This document shows, piece by piece, positions 35,398 to 44,857 of a stretch of 64,000 bases of DNA. The notes beneath the pieces were generated by a model. The model saw only the letters and a program-made list of their open reading frames with translations. It had not been told where the DNA came from and did no database searches. Positions within the stretch are counted from its first letter, which is position 1. The number at the start of each line of letters is the position of its first letter. Origin of the DNA: Anaerolineae bacterium. Its GTDB lineage: Bacteria > Chloroflexota > Anaerolineae > Aggregatilineales > Phototrophicaceae. The position numbers were made by a program, and so were the translations under genes. The stretch lies in assembly GCA_023382675.1 (NCBI GenBank), contig JAHDWN010000004.1, positions 94,750-158,749 of the forward strand. The letters are read 5' to 3'.

Positions 35398-36387
35398 ATG
35401 TCCGCCAGCACAGAGATGAATCTTGAAGTCTTCAGCCAGACGGCACAGGCAATCGAAGCCGAAATCCGACGAGTCATCGTTGGACAGGCAGATGTCGTGC
35501 GGGCAGTGCTCATCTGCATCATCGCCGGGCGGCACGCGCTGCTCGAAGGTGTGCCGGGATTGGGCAAAACGATGCTCATTCGCACGCTGGCGGACGCGCT
35601 CGATCTTAAGTTCGCGCGCATCCAATTCACCCCGGATCTGATGCCCGCCGATATCACAGGCACGGACATTCTGGAAGAAACCGAGGAAGGACGGCGCGCC
35701 TTCCGCTTCCAGGCCGGCCCGGTGTTTGCAAATCTGATCCTGGCCGATGAAATCAACCGCGCGACGCCCAAAACCCAATCGGCGCTTCTGGAAGCGATGC
35801 AAGAGCACACCGTCACCGTCGCCAACCGCAGTTACACACTGGAACCGCCGTTTTTTGTGCTGGCAACGCAAAACCCCATCGAGCAAGAGGGGACGTATCC
35901 ACTGCCGGAAGCACAGTTGGATCGCTTCATGTTCAAGGTGAATGTCGGCTTTCCCAACGTCCGCGATATTGTGCATATTCTTGAGCGAACGACGGGCGCT
36001 GACGTAGCGAGCGCGAGCAAGGTGACGGATGGCGCGACGCTGCTCCAGATGGGGAATCTGGCGCTGAATACGCCCGTCGCGACACATCTGACGGAGTACG
36101 TCGCCCGTTTGATCGTCGCGACGCATCCGGAGAGCGAGGATTCGCCGCCGCTGGTGCGCCAGTACGTGCGCTATGGCGCGTCGCCGCGCGGAGCGCAGGC
36201 GCTCATCCTCGGCGGCAAAATCAATGCGCTCCTCGAAGGACGCTTCAACGTCTCGTTTGAAGACATCAACGCCATTGCCGCCAATGCCCTGCGCCATCGG
36301 CTTGTGCTCAACTTCGAGGCTGTCGCCGAGGGCGTCCTTGCGGATGCTATCATTCATGATGTCCTCCAGGCACTGCCCGTGAAATAG
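35398..36387 (+). CDS. MoxR-family AAA+ ATPase
   Basis: A 329-residue AAA+ protein with Walker A GVPGLGKT (residues 51-58), Walker B NLILADEINRA (about 115-125), and the MoxR stretch FFVLATQNPIEQEGTYPLPEAQLDRF. It acts as a chaperone-like ATPase that activates or assembles protein complexes, normally with DUF58 and VWA partners. Here those partners (13.5-16.4 kb) are about 19 kb away. The start at 35398 has GGAG about 10 nt upstream. A hairpin-forming inverted repeat (36411-36418 with 36438-36445) follows the gene. Confidence 0.93.
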   Translation: MSASTEMNLEVFSQTAQAIEAEIRRVIVGQADVVRAVLICIIAGRHALLEGVPGLGKTMLIRTLADALDLKFARIQFTPDLMPADITGTDILEETEEGRRAFRFQAGPVFANLILADEINRATPKTQSALLEAMQEHTVTVANRSYTLEPPFFVLATQNPIEQEGTYPLPEAQLDRFMFKVNVGFPNVRDIVHILERTTGADVASASKVTDGATLLQMGNLALNTPVATHLTEYVARLIVATHPESEDSPPLVRQYVRYGASPRGAQALILGGKINALLEGRFNVSFEDINAIAANALRHRLVLNFEAVAEGVLADAIIHDVLQALPVK

Positions 36388-36548
36388 TCCGGGCTTCGCT
36401 CTGCGCTCCTGGCGGCGAGTGTGAATAACCTCCGTGTTCGCCGCCGAATTCCCCTTCTTCTGTTATCTTCATCCGTTTGTGAAAAACGTAGATGTGTTTG
36501 CATTTATAAACATTAGAGCGTAGGAGCTGGCGTCGAGAGGGTACTTCG

Positions 36549-37787
36549 ATGATCGACGTGTTTATTTCTTATTCGCGCCGTGATATTGAGTTTGTGCGTG
36601 ACCTTCACAACACGCTGATCGCGTGCGGATTGCAGGTCTGGGTCGATCTGGCCGACATTGACTACTCGACTCAGTGGTGGCAGGAAATCTGCACTGCGAT
36701 TGACGGCGCATCAAATGTGGTCTTTGTCATCAGCCCGGATTCGCTGACATCAGAGTACTGCCATAAAGAGCTATCGCGCGCACGCGCGGGAAACAAACGT
36801 CTCATCACCTTGCTGCGACGTGAGGTTGACGGACGTGCGGTGAACGACGCCCTGTTCGATAAGCCCTGGGAAGCCGAAGCCCGTGAGAACTGGCGGCACG
36901 TTGACGCGACACAGTACTTGCCGATGCGCGAGACTGACGATTTCGACGCGGCGCTGGAGGCTTTGCTGCGCATCCTGAGCACGGATCACGAGCTGGTGCG
37001 CATGCACACGCGCATCGGGATGCGGGCTGGCGAATGGCAGGCAGCTCCCGACGAGAGCCTTCTGCTGCGCGGCCACGATCTGGAAGTTGTCCGGCAGTGG
37101 CTGGCAGGCAATCCGTCGCCTGCGCCAACAGAGGCTCAACGCGCGTACATCGCGGCCAGCCAGGCCTATGAGAACCAGGTTCTCGGCCAGCGGCGGACAT
37201 TGACGCTGCGCCAATTTCTCGGCCTCCGTTATCTGGGTGCAGCGGTCGGATCAGGCTTCAGCATCGGTGTCGCGGTCTTCGTACTGCGTGACGACCCGCT
37301 GGGTGCGCTGGCGGCACTCCGCTTGCTCTCAGCGCTGGCATTGGGCGCGCTGTTCGGCTGTTTGCTGGGACTCGCCATTCTCATGGCGACTGAACTGAGT
37401 CTGCCGCGCCTGGGCAAGCTCAGCGCCTGGGCTGCCGGAGGATTCGTGTGTGCGCTGGCGTTTGGCCTGTATCATGCGTTGCAGCGCGGCAGCCTGCCCG
37501 ACGATGTGCCGCTCTGGCTCGGCTCAGCGTTGGCGTTTACTGCCGGGTTCTGGTTGGCGGAGAGGCTGTCCAATACCGCCGTGCGAGCGTGCCTCGCGGC
37601 GGCAGGGGTGTTTGCGGCGCTCTATCTCCCACAGATTATCGCAGCCCCCGGCATCTTTCAGTTTGGGGCGCTGGCACTGCCCCTGAGCGCGGGCAGTGCA
37701 ATTCTGATTGGCATCCTCACATTTCTGCCGGAGTTCAACGGCATCACACACCCGTCCATGACGGCGAAGCGTGATACCAGGGAGTAA
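36549..37787 (+). CDS. TIR-domain protein with multi-helix membrane tail
   Basis: A 412-residue protein. Residues 1-135 are a TIR domain: DVFISYSRRDIEFVRDLHNTL, VWVDLADIDYSTQWWQEICTAID, VFVISPDSLTSEYCHKELSRA. Glu74 in CHKEL sits where NAD-consuming TIR enzymes have their catalytic glutamate. A linker with LLLRGHDLEVVRQWLAGNPSPAPTEAQRAYIAAS follows; similar linkers occur in TIR-WD40 proteins of Chloroflexota and cyanobacteria. The C-terminal half has about six membrane helices (residues 225-400) with no WD40 domain. TIR domains can act as NADases or as signalling adapters in antiphage defence. The downstream gene begins 4 nt after its stop, so the two are a unit. Confidence 0.87.
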   Translation: MIDVFISYSRRDIEFVRDLHNTLIACGLQVWVDLADIDYSTQWWQEICTAIDGASNVVFVISPDSLTSEYCHKELSRARAGNKRLITLLRREVDGRAVNDALFDKPWEAEARENWRHVDATQYLPMRETDDFDAALEALLRILSTDHELVRMHTRIGMRAGEWQAAPDESLLLRGHDLEVVRQWLAGNPSPAPTEAQRAYIAASQAYENQVLGQRRTLTLRQFLGLRYLGAAVGSGFSIGVAVFVLRDDPLGALAALRLLSALALGALFGCLLGLAILMATELSLPRLGKLSAWAAGGFVCALAFGLYHALQRGSLPDDVPLWLGSALAFTAGFWLAERLSNTAVRACLAAAGVFAALYLPQIIAAPGIFQFGALALPLSAGSAILIGILTFLPEFNGITHPSMTAKRDTRE

Positions 37788-37791
37788 TGCG

Positions 37792-39408
37792 ATGACCGGC
37801 ATCACACGGTTCTTGATCGGAGTCGTCTTTCTCAATGTGCTGCTTGCCCTGGCGGGCATCTTCTATCTGGTGACTATCGCAGGCGTACAGCCGCAAAGCT
37901 GCGAGCCTATCTGGGAAAAGATCGAGAACCAGATGGATGGCGTGAGCTGCCGGGGTTTGGGCAACAACAGTGCCTGTTATGGCAACGCGAAACTTGAAAC
38001 CCGGTTCCGACCCTTCACGGAAGAACAGCCTTTTAGCGCGCCGGGCGACGTTGCCGCGCTGGATAGGTTTGAGTCGATCTCGGCCCATCCGCTTGATTTG
38101 ACACGCCGCGAGTACGGCGTCGCTGTCCTCAGCATGGAAGCCCGTGTGCCCGGCGCGATGACCGGCGATCTCGTGACGTTCATCCTGTATGGCGCTTCAC
38201 ACCTGGACGAAGATAGTGGCGGCCAGAGCGTCATGAGTGTAGCGCCGAGAACTGCCGTGCTGCCTGCCTTTCACTTCTACACCGGCGTCGGTTTGACTGA
38301 ACAATGTCTCGATTTACCCGAGGGCGATCTGCCAAGTGGTGGTCTCCTGCTCCAGAGTCCGGATGGCCTGGCGGTCGCGTTCACCGCTAACGGGGCGCAA
38401 ATCGAGATCGGCTCAACGATCCTGCTGCAAGCGCGGCGAGCACAGACCATGATGGTGACTGTGCTTGAGGGGCACGCCAGCGTTCATGTTCCCGGCTATG
38501 CCACCCAGACGGCTTACGGCTTGCAGACAATCGACATCCCGCTCGGCGGCGCCAACGGGCTGCAAGCCAATGGTGCGCCAGGTGCGCCGCGCCGCACCGC
38601 CGCACGCGATCTCGGCCAGGGCACGATTTGCCGTCTGATCACATGGTCAGGGCTGAAATCCCCCTGCACACCGGGCAACCAGATCGCCACCCCAACCAGC
38701 CCGACAGCCCCGCCGACACTGGTACCGACGCCTGTGCCAACGGCGACGGCGACGCTGCCACCTGTGCCGACTGCCGTGCCACCGATAACTACATGTGTCG
38801 TGCAGCCACCTGCCGGTTGGCTCGTCTACGTGGTACAGCCAGGCGATACCCTTTTTAGCCTCTCGCAGCGCACGGGTACAACGATGGTAATCCTGGCCAC
38901 GGTCAACTGCATCGCATCGGTAGACCACATCTTCGTCGGTCAACGTCTGTACGTTCCGTATCTGCCGGTACCGATCAGCGCCTCGCCGACACCTTTTGTT
39001 CCGTCGCCGACGCCGCCACTGCCGTCAGCAACACCCATCGCGCCCACCGATACGCCGATACCGCCGATGATGCGTGTCGATTTCACCATGGCGGGCGAGG
39101 CCAGTTATGTCACCGAGTACGGGCGCTACGTCGCATATGCTGACATTTGCAAGCATGAGGCCGTGATGGTGAATTTCATCAACCAATCCTTTGGCGGAAA
39201 TGGGCGTTACACGTGGAATTTTGGCGACGGCAGCACCAGCGACGAGGTCAGTGCAGCGCACTACTATGCGATGACTCCTGTTGGTGAATCGCGAATCTAC
39301 ACCGTCACTTTGATCGCATACAGCGACTACAGCGGCCCGGTTACATACAGTCAGCAGCTCGAAGTGATCGGAACTTCGTGCCATGGTGAGCTTCAGGCGG
39401 CACATTAA
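37792..39408 (+). CDS. Exported FecR-like/LysM/PKD surface protein
   Basis: A 538-residue protein. An N-terminal membrane helix (residues 4-26) anchors or exports it. A region near residues 185-260 resembles FecR-like domains (GAQIEIGSTILLQA then MMVTVLEGHASVHVPG). A Pro/Thr linker (PTLVPTPVPTATATLP) leads to a LysM domain (VVQPGDTLFSLSQRTGTTM, then VGQRLYVPY), and a second linker to a PKD-like domain (YTWNFGDGSTSDEVSAAHYY). LysM binds peptidoglycan or glycan, PKD is a spacer or adhesive fold. ATG 37792 with GGAG 8 nt upstream is preferred. Encoded directly behind the TIR protein, it could be its extracellular partner. Confidence 0.82.
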   Translation: MTGITRFLIGVVFLNVLLALAGIFYLVTIAGVQPQSCEPIWEKIENQMDGVSCRGLGNNSACYGNAKLETRFRPFTEEQPFSAPGDVAALDRFESISAHPLDLTRREYGVAVLSMEARVPGAMTGDLVTFILYGASHLDEDSGGQSVMSVAPRTAVLPAFHFYTGVGLTEQCLDLPEGDLPSGGLLLQSPDGLAVAFTANGAQIEIGSTILLQARRAQTMMVTVLEGHASVHVPGYATQTAYGLQTIDIPLGGANGLQANGAPGAPRRTAARDLGQGTICRLITWSGLKSPCTPGNQIATPTSPTAPPTLVPTPVPTATATLPPVPTAVPPITTCVVQPPAGWLVYVVQPGDTLFSLSQRTGTTMVILATVNCIASVDHIFVGQRLYVPYLPVPISASPTPFVPSPTPPLPSATPIAPTDTPIPPMMRVDFTMAGEASYVTEYGRYVAYADICKHEAVMVNFINQSFGGNGRYTWNFGDGSTSDEVSAAHYYAMTPVGESRIYTVTLIAYSDYSGPVTYSQQLEVIGTSCHGELQAAH

Positions 39409-39412
39409 GCCC

Positions 39413-40732
39413 TTAGCTAGTGCGGATCCGCAGCGTCAGCGCCGCCAGCACGAGCATCAGCGCTCCGCCCACCGCAAAAGGCGTCGTCGCGCCGTATTGC
39501 TGAAAGAGAAATCCTCCCAGCAGCGGCGCGATGGCATTTGCCGCGCTGACGGCTGCTGCGCTCGCGCCCAACACACTGCCATAGCTCTGCTCGCCCTGGC
39601 GGCGCGTCATCAGACTGTTCAGGCTTGGGCGAATCATGCCAGCGCCTAGGGCAACAGGAATCAGCGCGCCGATCAACCACAGAATACCGCCTACGCCGCG
39701 CGCAGACTCGGGCGGCAGCGCCACCGGGATATTGCCGAGGAGGATCTCGGTGCTGGTAGGTGTCAGGCGCGCAATTTCATTCTCGACGATTCGCTGCACA
39801 TAGAAAGGATGTGGCTGCGCCGGTGTCGTCGCCAGCAGCAGCAGGCCCACGCCAACGAGCGCAATGGCAATCTGCGCCACGCGCGCGTCGCCGAAACGAC
39901 GGCTCAACTGGCCGATCAGTCGCAACTGGGCGAATACGAGAACGACGCCGACGATGACAAAGATGACCGCAACACCCTGCCCCAGGAGACCGACGCGATT
40001 GAGCGTGAACAGGCCGAGCAGACTTTCAAAACCGTAGAAAACGACCTGCTGCGCAAACATGAGGATAAGGAGCACGCCTATGTGCGAACGCTTGAGCAGC
40101 CCAGGCCACGTCAGGCGGACGGCAACCTGCTGTGCGCGCCGTTCGGACGGCAGGGTCTCGCGAAAGAGAAAGAGCGTGAGCAGAATGGACAGCAGAGAGT
40201 AACCGGCAGCAACCCAGGCGGGGGAACCCAGATCGTCAGAGAACTCCAATGCGATGGCCGCGATGGCCGGCCCCAACATGAAGCCCAGGCCAAAAGCTGC
40301 GCCGGTGATCCCCAATCCGCGCGCCCGCTCGTCGGGGCGGGTAATGTCGCTGATTGCCGCCTGCGCGGTTGCGATGTTCGCGCCGAACAAGCCATCGACC
40401 ACACGCGAGAGTATCACCATCCAGAGCGAGTTCGCCAGCGCCAGCATAACAAAGCTGATGCAGGTCGTCACCTGGCTGATGAGCAGCAATGGCTTGCGTC
40501 CAAACCGGTCAGACAGCGCGCCCATGATCGGCACGCCGATGATCTGCGCCAGCGGGAAAGCTGCCGCTGCGACGCCCACTTCGAGCGGAGATGCCCCAAA
40601 AGCAATCGCATATAAATGCAGGAGCGGTAGAATGATCGTCAGGCCGAGAATGTCAACAAACGTCAGGGCGAAGATCGGCGTCACACGCTCGAATGTGAGT
40701 TGGCTTCGTGGTCGTGGGATTTCAGTAGACAT
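39413..40732 (-). CDS. MFS transporter (TetA-like efflux)
   Basis: A 439-residue protein with twelve predicted helices. The N-terminal domain shows TFVDILGLTIILPLL, then GALSDRFGRKPLL in the helix 2-3 loop (the MFS DRxGRR motif), and the proline-containing helix 5 GFMLGPAIAAIA, typical of DHA1 drug:H+ antiporters such as TetA. An extended loop between helices 8 and 11 includes a hydrophilic insert (QPHPFYVQRIVENEIARLTPTS). Convergent with the surface-protein gene (4 bp apart). Substrate is not deducible. Confidence 0.86.
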   Translation of the reverse strand: MSTEIPRPRSQLTFERVTPIFALTFVDILGLTIILPLLHLYAIAFGASPLEVGVAAAAFPLAQIIGVPIMGALSDRFGRKPLLLISQVTTCISFVMLALANSLWMVILSRVVDGLFGANIATAQAAISDITRPDERARGLGITGAAFGLGFMLGPAIAAIALEFSDDLGSPAWVAAGYSLLSILLTLFLFRETLPSERRAQQVAVRLTWPGLLKRSHIGVLLILMFAQQVVFYGFESLLGLFTLNRVGLLGQGVAVIFVIVGVVLVFAQLRLIGQLSRRFGDARVAQIAIALVGVGLLLLATTPAQPHPFYVQRIVENEIARLTPTSTEILLGNIPVALPPESARGVGGILWLIGALIPVALGAGMIRPSLNSLMTRRQGEQSYGSVLGASAAAVSAANAIAPLLGGFLFQQYGATTPFAVGGALMLVLAALTLRIRTS

Positions 40733-40894
40733 CGTGGCATCCTATTGCGCGCCCGCGTGCGAGAAACATCGGCAACATAGGCCATAGATTGAAGCGTAGG
40801 CGCGGGACCGACGCAAGCGACAATTGGTAGGCGGCGTTTCACACCTGCCAGATGGATCGCCCATAATGTTGAGCTATCGCCAGGAGAAACATTC

Positions 40895-41485
40895 ATGCCA
40901 CCATTTCTTGGAAACGAACTTCTACGCGGAGAAAAAGTCTACCTGACGCCACTTCAGCGCGCCGACTGTGCCGCACTTGCCCGCTGGTCGGAGGATATGG
41001 AATTTCAGCGGATGCTGCGCCGAGGCGAGATCTTCCCCGACACCGCTGAGTCTTTTGAGCGCTGGCTCTTCTCCGGGCATGAACGTGAGGAATTTTACCG
41101 GGCAATTGTCCGCACGACCGCCGATAACACGCTGATCGGCATGTGCGAAATCAACCGCATCTTTCGCCAGGCACGCCATTGCATGTTCTGGATCGGCATC
41201 GGCGACCCGGCGTATCGCGGCCACGGATACGGCAGTGATGCCATCCGCATTTTGCTGCGCTACGCTTTCCTGGAAATGAATCTCAACCGTGTCGGTCTCG
41301 AAGTCATGAGCTATAACGAACGTGCGATTGCCGCCTACGAAAAGATCGGCTTTCAACATGAAGGCAGGCAGCGCGAGACCGTTATCCGCGATGGCGTTTA
41401 CTATGACACGCTGCTGATGGGTATTCTGCGCCGCGAATGGGAAGCGCGCTACTGGCGTAGGGCAGGTACAGATACCGCCGATTGA
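40895..41485 (+). CDS. GNAT acetyltransferase (RimJ/RimL type)
   Basis: A 196-residue N-acetyltransferase. The GNAT core is visible in FWIGIGDPAYRGHGYGSDAIRILLRYAFLEMNLNRVGLEVMSYNERAIAAYEKIGF, with the acetyl-CoA-binding R/Q-x-x-G-x-G/A motif as RGHGYG. It belongs to the RimJ/RimL-like group that modifies N-termini, amino acids or aminoglycosides. The start has CAGGAGAAACATTC just upstream. The 3' end is convergent with rdgB, 6 bp apart. Confidence 0.88.
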   Translation: MPPFLGNELLRGEKVYLTPLQRADCAALARWSEDMEFQRMLRRGEIFPDTAESFERWLFSGHEREEFYRAIVRTTADNTLIGMCEINRIFRQARHCMFWIGIGDPAYRGHGYGSDAIRILLRYAFLEMNLNRVGLEVMSYNERAIAAYEKIGFQHEGRQRETVIRDGVYYDTLLMGILRREWEARYWRRAGTDTAD

Positions 41486-41491
41486 TATGTG

Positions 41492-42100
41492 CTACCCCGT
41501 GCCAGCCAGCTCGGCCAGCACGGGCAGGATCATTTGGGCAGCGCGCCCGCGATGACTGATGCGATTCTTCACGTCGGGCGGCAGTGCGTTGAACGTCACG
41601 TCGTAGCCATCGGGAATGAAAACCGGGTCAACACCGAAGCCATATGCGCCGTCTCCGGGCGCGTGGGCGACGTGCCCAACACATTCCCCGCGTACCTGTC
41701 GCACCGGCTCGCTGCCCGGCTGTGCGACGGCGATAACACAGACAAAGCGCGCGCCGCGCTCGGCGTCCGGAACGCCAGCGATCTCTGCCAGCAGCTTGGT
41801 GTAACGATCTTGATCGCTGGCGCCTTCGCCCGCATAGCGCGCCGTATAAACACCGGGTCGCCCACCAAGCGCATCGACTTCCAGGCCGCTGTCATCCGCC
41901 AGGGTCGTCAATCCCGAGGCACGCGCGTAGGCCTGCGCCTTGTGAACGGCATTCTCCTCAAAGGTCGCATACGGTTCATCGACCACGAGCGTGTCCAGGC
42001 CGACTGCGCGCAGGCCGACAATTTCCAGATGTAGATCGCTGAACATCTGCCCGTATTCCCGGATCTTGCCGGGATTGGTGCTGGCAATGAGTAGTCGCAC
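41492..42100 (-). CDS. rdgB: XTP/dITP diphosphatase (RdgB/HAM1)
   Basis: A 202-residue nucleotide sanitation enzyme. The phosphate-binding STNPGKIREY motif is at residues 7-16, followed by FEENAVHKAQAYA, LADDSGLEVDALGG and GVYTARYAGEGASD, and GYGFDPVF-like GAYGFGVDPVFIP near the C-terminus. The last shows Gly-Val in place of the common Phe. SHRGRAAQ ends the fold. It hydrolyses non-canonical purine triphosphates to monophosphates, keeping them out of DNA. It is last in a minus-strand run behind the dehydrogenase and DUF2142 genes, 10 bp downstream of the latter. Confidence 0.95.
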   Translation of the reverse strand: MRLLIASTNPGKIREYGQMFSDLHLEIVGLRAVGLDTLVVDEPYATFEENAVHKAQAYARASGLTTLADDSGLEVDALGGRPGVYTARYAGEGASDQDRYTKLLAEIAGVPDAERGARFVCVIAVAQPGSEPVRQVRGECVGHVAHAPGDGAYGFGVDPVFIPDGYDVTFNALPPDVKNRISHRGRAAQMILPVLAELAGTG

Positions 42101-42110
42101 GTTTCACCTT

Positions 42111-43448
42111 TCACGGAGACAAGCCAGGGATGACTCGCCAGAGCAGCCACAGATCCAGCGGAACCAACAGAAATGGCAGTCCAATGAGTACGTATGCAAC
42201 CAGAGAGCGGTTGTCTTCACCTCCTAATCGGACGCGCCAGGCGTCCCACCCCAGTACGACAGAAAGCGCAAAGGGTATCAGGCCGGTGAACAGGTAGCGC
42301 CCCTGAAACTGCACGAATTCGGTGTTGTAGTACAGGTACTGCAAGATCGCCAGGAGGCCGGTGATCGCGAGGACAATCGACATCTGCTGGCGAACTGGCT
42401 GCGTCGTCGTGGAGGCGTCACTGCGTCGCAGTAGGTTTGCAATCCATCCAGCGGCAGACAGCAGCAGCAGCAGGCCAATGATCGCGTAGGCCCATTCCGG
42501 CAGCGGCAGTGCCATCCAGCCGAGTTGGCCGAAGAAGCTGTTGAAGGTCGTCGTCAATGCACGACGCAGATATTCACTCACGCCCACCTGGGTGATCAAT
42601 GTTTCGGTGCGCAGTTGGCCGATGACGACTCGATCATGCGCAGCCAAGCCGAGAAAATCCGGGAAGCCATACACGCCAAGGTTGCGCAGCCACCAGAGCG
42701 CGGCCAGCATCAGCGCAACCACACCGAAGACGACAACCTCAGAGACGAAGTGGCCCACGGGCGTGCGCGACCGCCGCCAGCGGAGGAACAGCGCCAGCGG
42801 CACAACCCCGATCAGAAAGAGCGTGCTGGCCTTCGTCAGCAGCCCCAGCCCTACCAGCAGCCCTAGCCCGGCAGCCGGGCGCAGCCCCGCTGATTCATGG
42901 GTCTGCTGCAAGTAGCGCAAAGCAGCAACCAGCGTCAGCCCGGTGAGCGCCCACGCCAGAGCATCGTTGTTTACGGATGCGATGATGCCGAAATACTGCG
43001 GCAGAAAAGCCACCAGCGCCGCCGCCATCAGCGCAATCTGTGGACGATCAGGACGCCAGAGACGCGCCGCCACATATGCGCACACGACGTAGATCAGGCC
43101 AAAGCCCGCCGAAGCCAGGCGCAGCGCAATCAACGAGCCGTTCGTCAAGAGATATACCGGCGTCAGCAGCAGGTAGTAAAGCGGCGGCTGGTGATCTTCG
43201 TACTGCACGGATGGCAGATCGGTCAGCAGCGCGGGCCCAAAAGCTTCACCCTTCAGCCTATCGAGGTAGGCTTGATCCCAATCGCCCGGCTCGATGACCG
43301 GACAGCAGCCTTGTTGTGCGGTCTGCGCGATGTAGTTGTAGTGTGCTGGCTCGTCCGGCGCTTGCCAGGCGGGTGTGCGCATAGCGAACAGAGTCGCGAG
43401 CACGAGATAGACAACCAGGATAAGCAGCAGCGATTGAATGGGGCGCAT
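42111..43448 (-). CDS. DUF2142-type polytopic membrane protein
   Basis: A 445-residue protein with about ten hydrophobic helices. The first loop contains TPAWQAPDEPAHYNYI, with the acidic DEP pattern seen in GT-C glycosyltransferases and DUF2142 proteins, and EDHQPPLYYLLL, the second conserved loop. It probably transfers a sugar from a polyprenyl-phosphate donor to an outer-surface acceptor, but the acceptor is unknown. It is 5 bp downstream of the dehydrogenase stop and likely co-transcribed. Confidence 0.8.
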   Translation of the reverse strand: MRPIQSLLLILVVYLVLATLFAMRTPAWQAPDEPAHYNYIAQTAQQGCCPVIEPGDWDQAYLDRLKGEAFGPALLTDLPSVQYEDHQPPLYYLLLTPVYLLTNGSLIALRLASAGFGLIYVVCAYVAARLWRPDRPQIALMAAALVAFLPQYFGIIASVNNDALAWALTGLTLVAALRYLQQTHESAGLRPAAGLGLLVGLGLLTKASTLFLIGVVPLALFLRWRRSRTPVGHFVSEVVVFGVVALMLAALWWLRNLGVYGFPDFLGLAAHDRVVIGQLRTETLITQVGVSEYLRRALTTTFNSFFGQLGWMALPLPEWAYAIIGLLLLLSAAGWIANLLRRSDASTTTQPVRQQMSIVLAITGLLAILQYLYYNTEFVQFQGRYLFTGLIPFALSVVLGWDAWRVRLGGEDNRSLVAYVLIGLPFLLVPLDLWLLWRVIPGLSP

Positions 43449-43453
43449 CGAAT

Positions 43454-44473
43454 TCAGTAGCCACGCTCGCGATCAACGACGTTCAACAAGGGGCGATTCT
43501 CCAGATAGCGCTCCAGATTCTCAATAAAGAGATCAGCCGTCTTCTGATGATAATCGACGCTGTTCCCCGCAATGTGCGGGCTGATGATCACGTTGTCGAG
43601 ATTCCAGAGTGGGCTGGTATTCGGCAGCGGTTCAGTTTCAAACACGTCCAGCGCCGCGCCGGCAATCGTTTTGGCAGCCAGGGCAGAGATCAACGCTTGC
43701 TCATCCACGACTGCGCCCCGAGCCATGTTGATCAAGACGGCTGTCTTCTTCATCGCCGAGAGAATGGTTTCATCGATCAGATGTCTGGATGCCGCCGTGA
43801 GCGGGGTAATGACGACGAGAAAGTCACATTCGCTCGCCATGGATCGCAGCGCCTCTGGCGGGTAAATGCGCGCCGGAATTTCCCCTTCCGGATCGCCCGT
43901 GTCCGGCAATCGGTAGCTATCATGGTTGGCTGGATGCATAACATCGCGTTTGCTTGCCAATACCCGCATCCCTAGCGCGTTGGCGACACGCCCTAGCTCG
44001 CGGCCAATCACACCATAGCCAACAATCCCAACAGTCTTTCCACGTAGATGATCTGGCATGATCGGTTTCTGGGGCGTATTTGGCCATTCCGCTTGTGCTT
44101 TGTATTCCATCATTAGTGGCAGCTTGAACGCAAACGCCAACATCATCATCAAGCAGTATTCGGTCATGAATGTCGCGTGGATGCCACTGGTGGTGGTCAC
44201 TTCAACATCTTGTGACTGCATAACCGGCTGGTTGACCGCGTGATCGACGCCTGCAGAATGCAATTGTACCCAGCGCAGGTGGGGTGCTTGCGCCGGGTCA
44301 GGAAAGTAGCGCTGTGTGTAAAGCACTTCGACATCGGCCAACGCTTTGTCCGGCACATCCGGGAAATAGCGTTCTACTTTCAGACGTGGCGAAACCGCGC
44401 GGATTTTGTCCATGATAGCGTCGGAAAAATCCATCGCGACAATGACGTTGATCTGATTGTCCGTTCCGGCCAT
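43454..44473 (-). CDS. D-2-hydroxyacid dehydrogenase (NAD-binding)
   Basis: A 339-residue member of the D-isomer 2-hydroxyacid dehydrogenase family. The NAD-binding Rossmann region is GKTVGIVGYGVIGRELGRVANALGM, with a long loop before the conserved NMARGAVVDEQAL (catalytic Arg in ARG) and DVFETEPLP (catalytic Glu). ISPHIAGNS supplies the catalytic His. An N-terminal extension to 44527 is open, but ATG 44473 has GGAGG upstream. The substrate, such as glyoxylate, hydroxypyruvate or phosphoglycerate, cannot be fixed. It is first in the minus-strand run with DUF2142 and rdgB. Confidence 0.88.
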   Translation of the reverse strand: MAGTDNQINVIVAMDFSDAIMDKIRAVSPRLKVERYFPDVPDKALADVEVLYTQRYFPDPAQAPHLRWVQLHSAGVDHAVNQPVMQSQDVEVTTTSGIHATFMTEYCLMMMLAFAFKLPLMMEYKAQAEWPNTPQKPIMPDHLRGKTVGIVGYGVIGRELGRVANALGMRVLASKRDVMHPANHDSYRLPDTGDPEGEIPARIYPPEALRSMASECDFLVVITPLTAASRHLIDETILSAMKKTAVLINMARGAVVDEQALISALAAKTIAGAALDVFETEPLPNTSPLWNLDNVIISPHIAGNSVDYHQKTADLFIENLERYLENRPLLNVVDRERGY

Positions 44474-44676
44474 AGATGCCGCCTCCGAATAGTTCAAACA
44501 AAAGGGTAGCCTAACGCAGAACAACATGTATCTGCAACCAGCGGCGTCCGGGGGATGTGTATGAAATTAGAAGAAAAAGCCTCCCCTCATGTTTGAAGGT
44601 AATTTGATAGTAGTTGTCGTAGTAGGGCTGTAGAAACTGTTCAAAACTCTTGTTATCGTGATATTTTTCACAAAGT

Positions 44677-44736
44677 ATCGCAGAAGTACTTTCGGGAAAA
44701 CCCAATTTCGCAAGCTATATCCCCGACTTCTGCGAT
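44677..44736. repeat. 11-bp inverted repeat in the repeat block
   Basis: ATCGCAGAAGT (44677-44687) and ACTTCTGCGAT (44726-44736) are perfect inverted copies 38 bp apart, inside the AT-rich left half of the block and distinct from the GTTATGAACAG family. No gene is recognisable across this span. Confidence 0.7.
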
Positions 44737-44824
44737 ATATGGGAAAAAGCAGAAAAAAGTTATGAACAGCCACCTGTTCATAACTTTGAACACTTTCGAC
44801 ATTTTCCCAATTGGTTTGAACAGG

Positions 44825-44857
44825 TATCCCAAGCACTAACACGCCTATATCCCAAGC
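44825..44857. repeat. Short direct repeat TATCCCAAGC
   Basis: TATCCCAAGC is found at 44825-44834 and again at 44848-44857, a 23-bp spacing (about two helical turns), between copies of the main GTTATGAACAG family. A related CTATATCCC also occurs at about 44715 and 44845. Confidence 0.65.

Noticed and set aside
36438-36510. Promoter upstream of the TIR gene (TATAAA at 36505-36510)
   Set aside because: No -35 element at acceptable spacing could be found; only the AT-rich -10-like stretch is visible.
44567-44842. 91-codon minus-strand open frame in the repeat block
   Set aside because: It runs across the inverted repeats and AT-rich stretch, has aromatic-rich, low-complexity content and no ribosome binding site.
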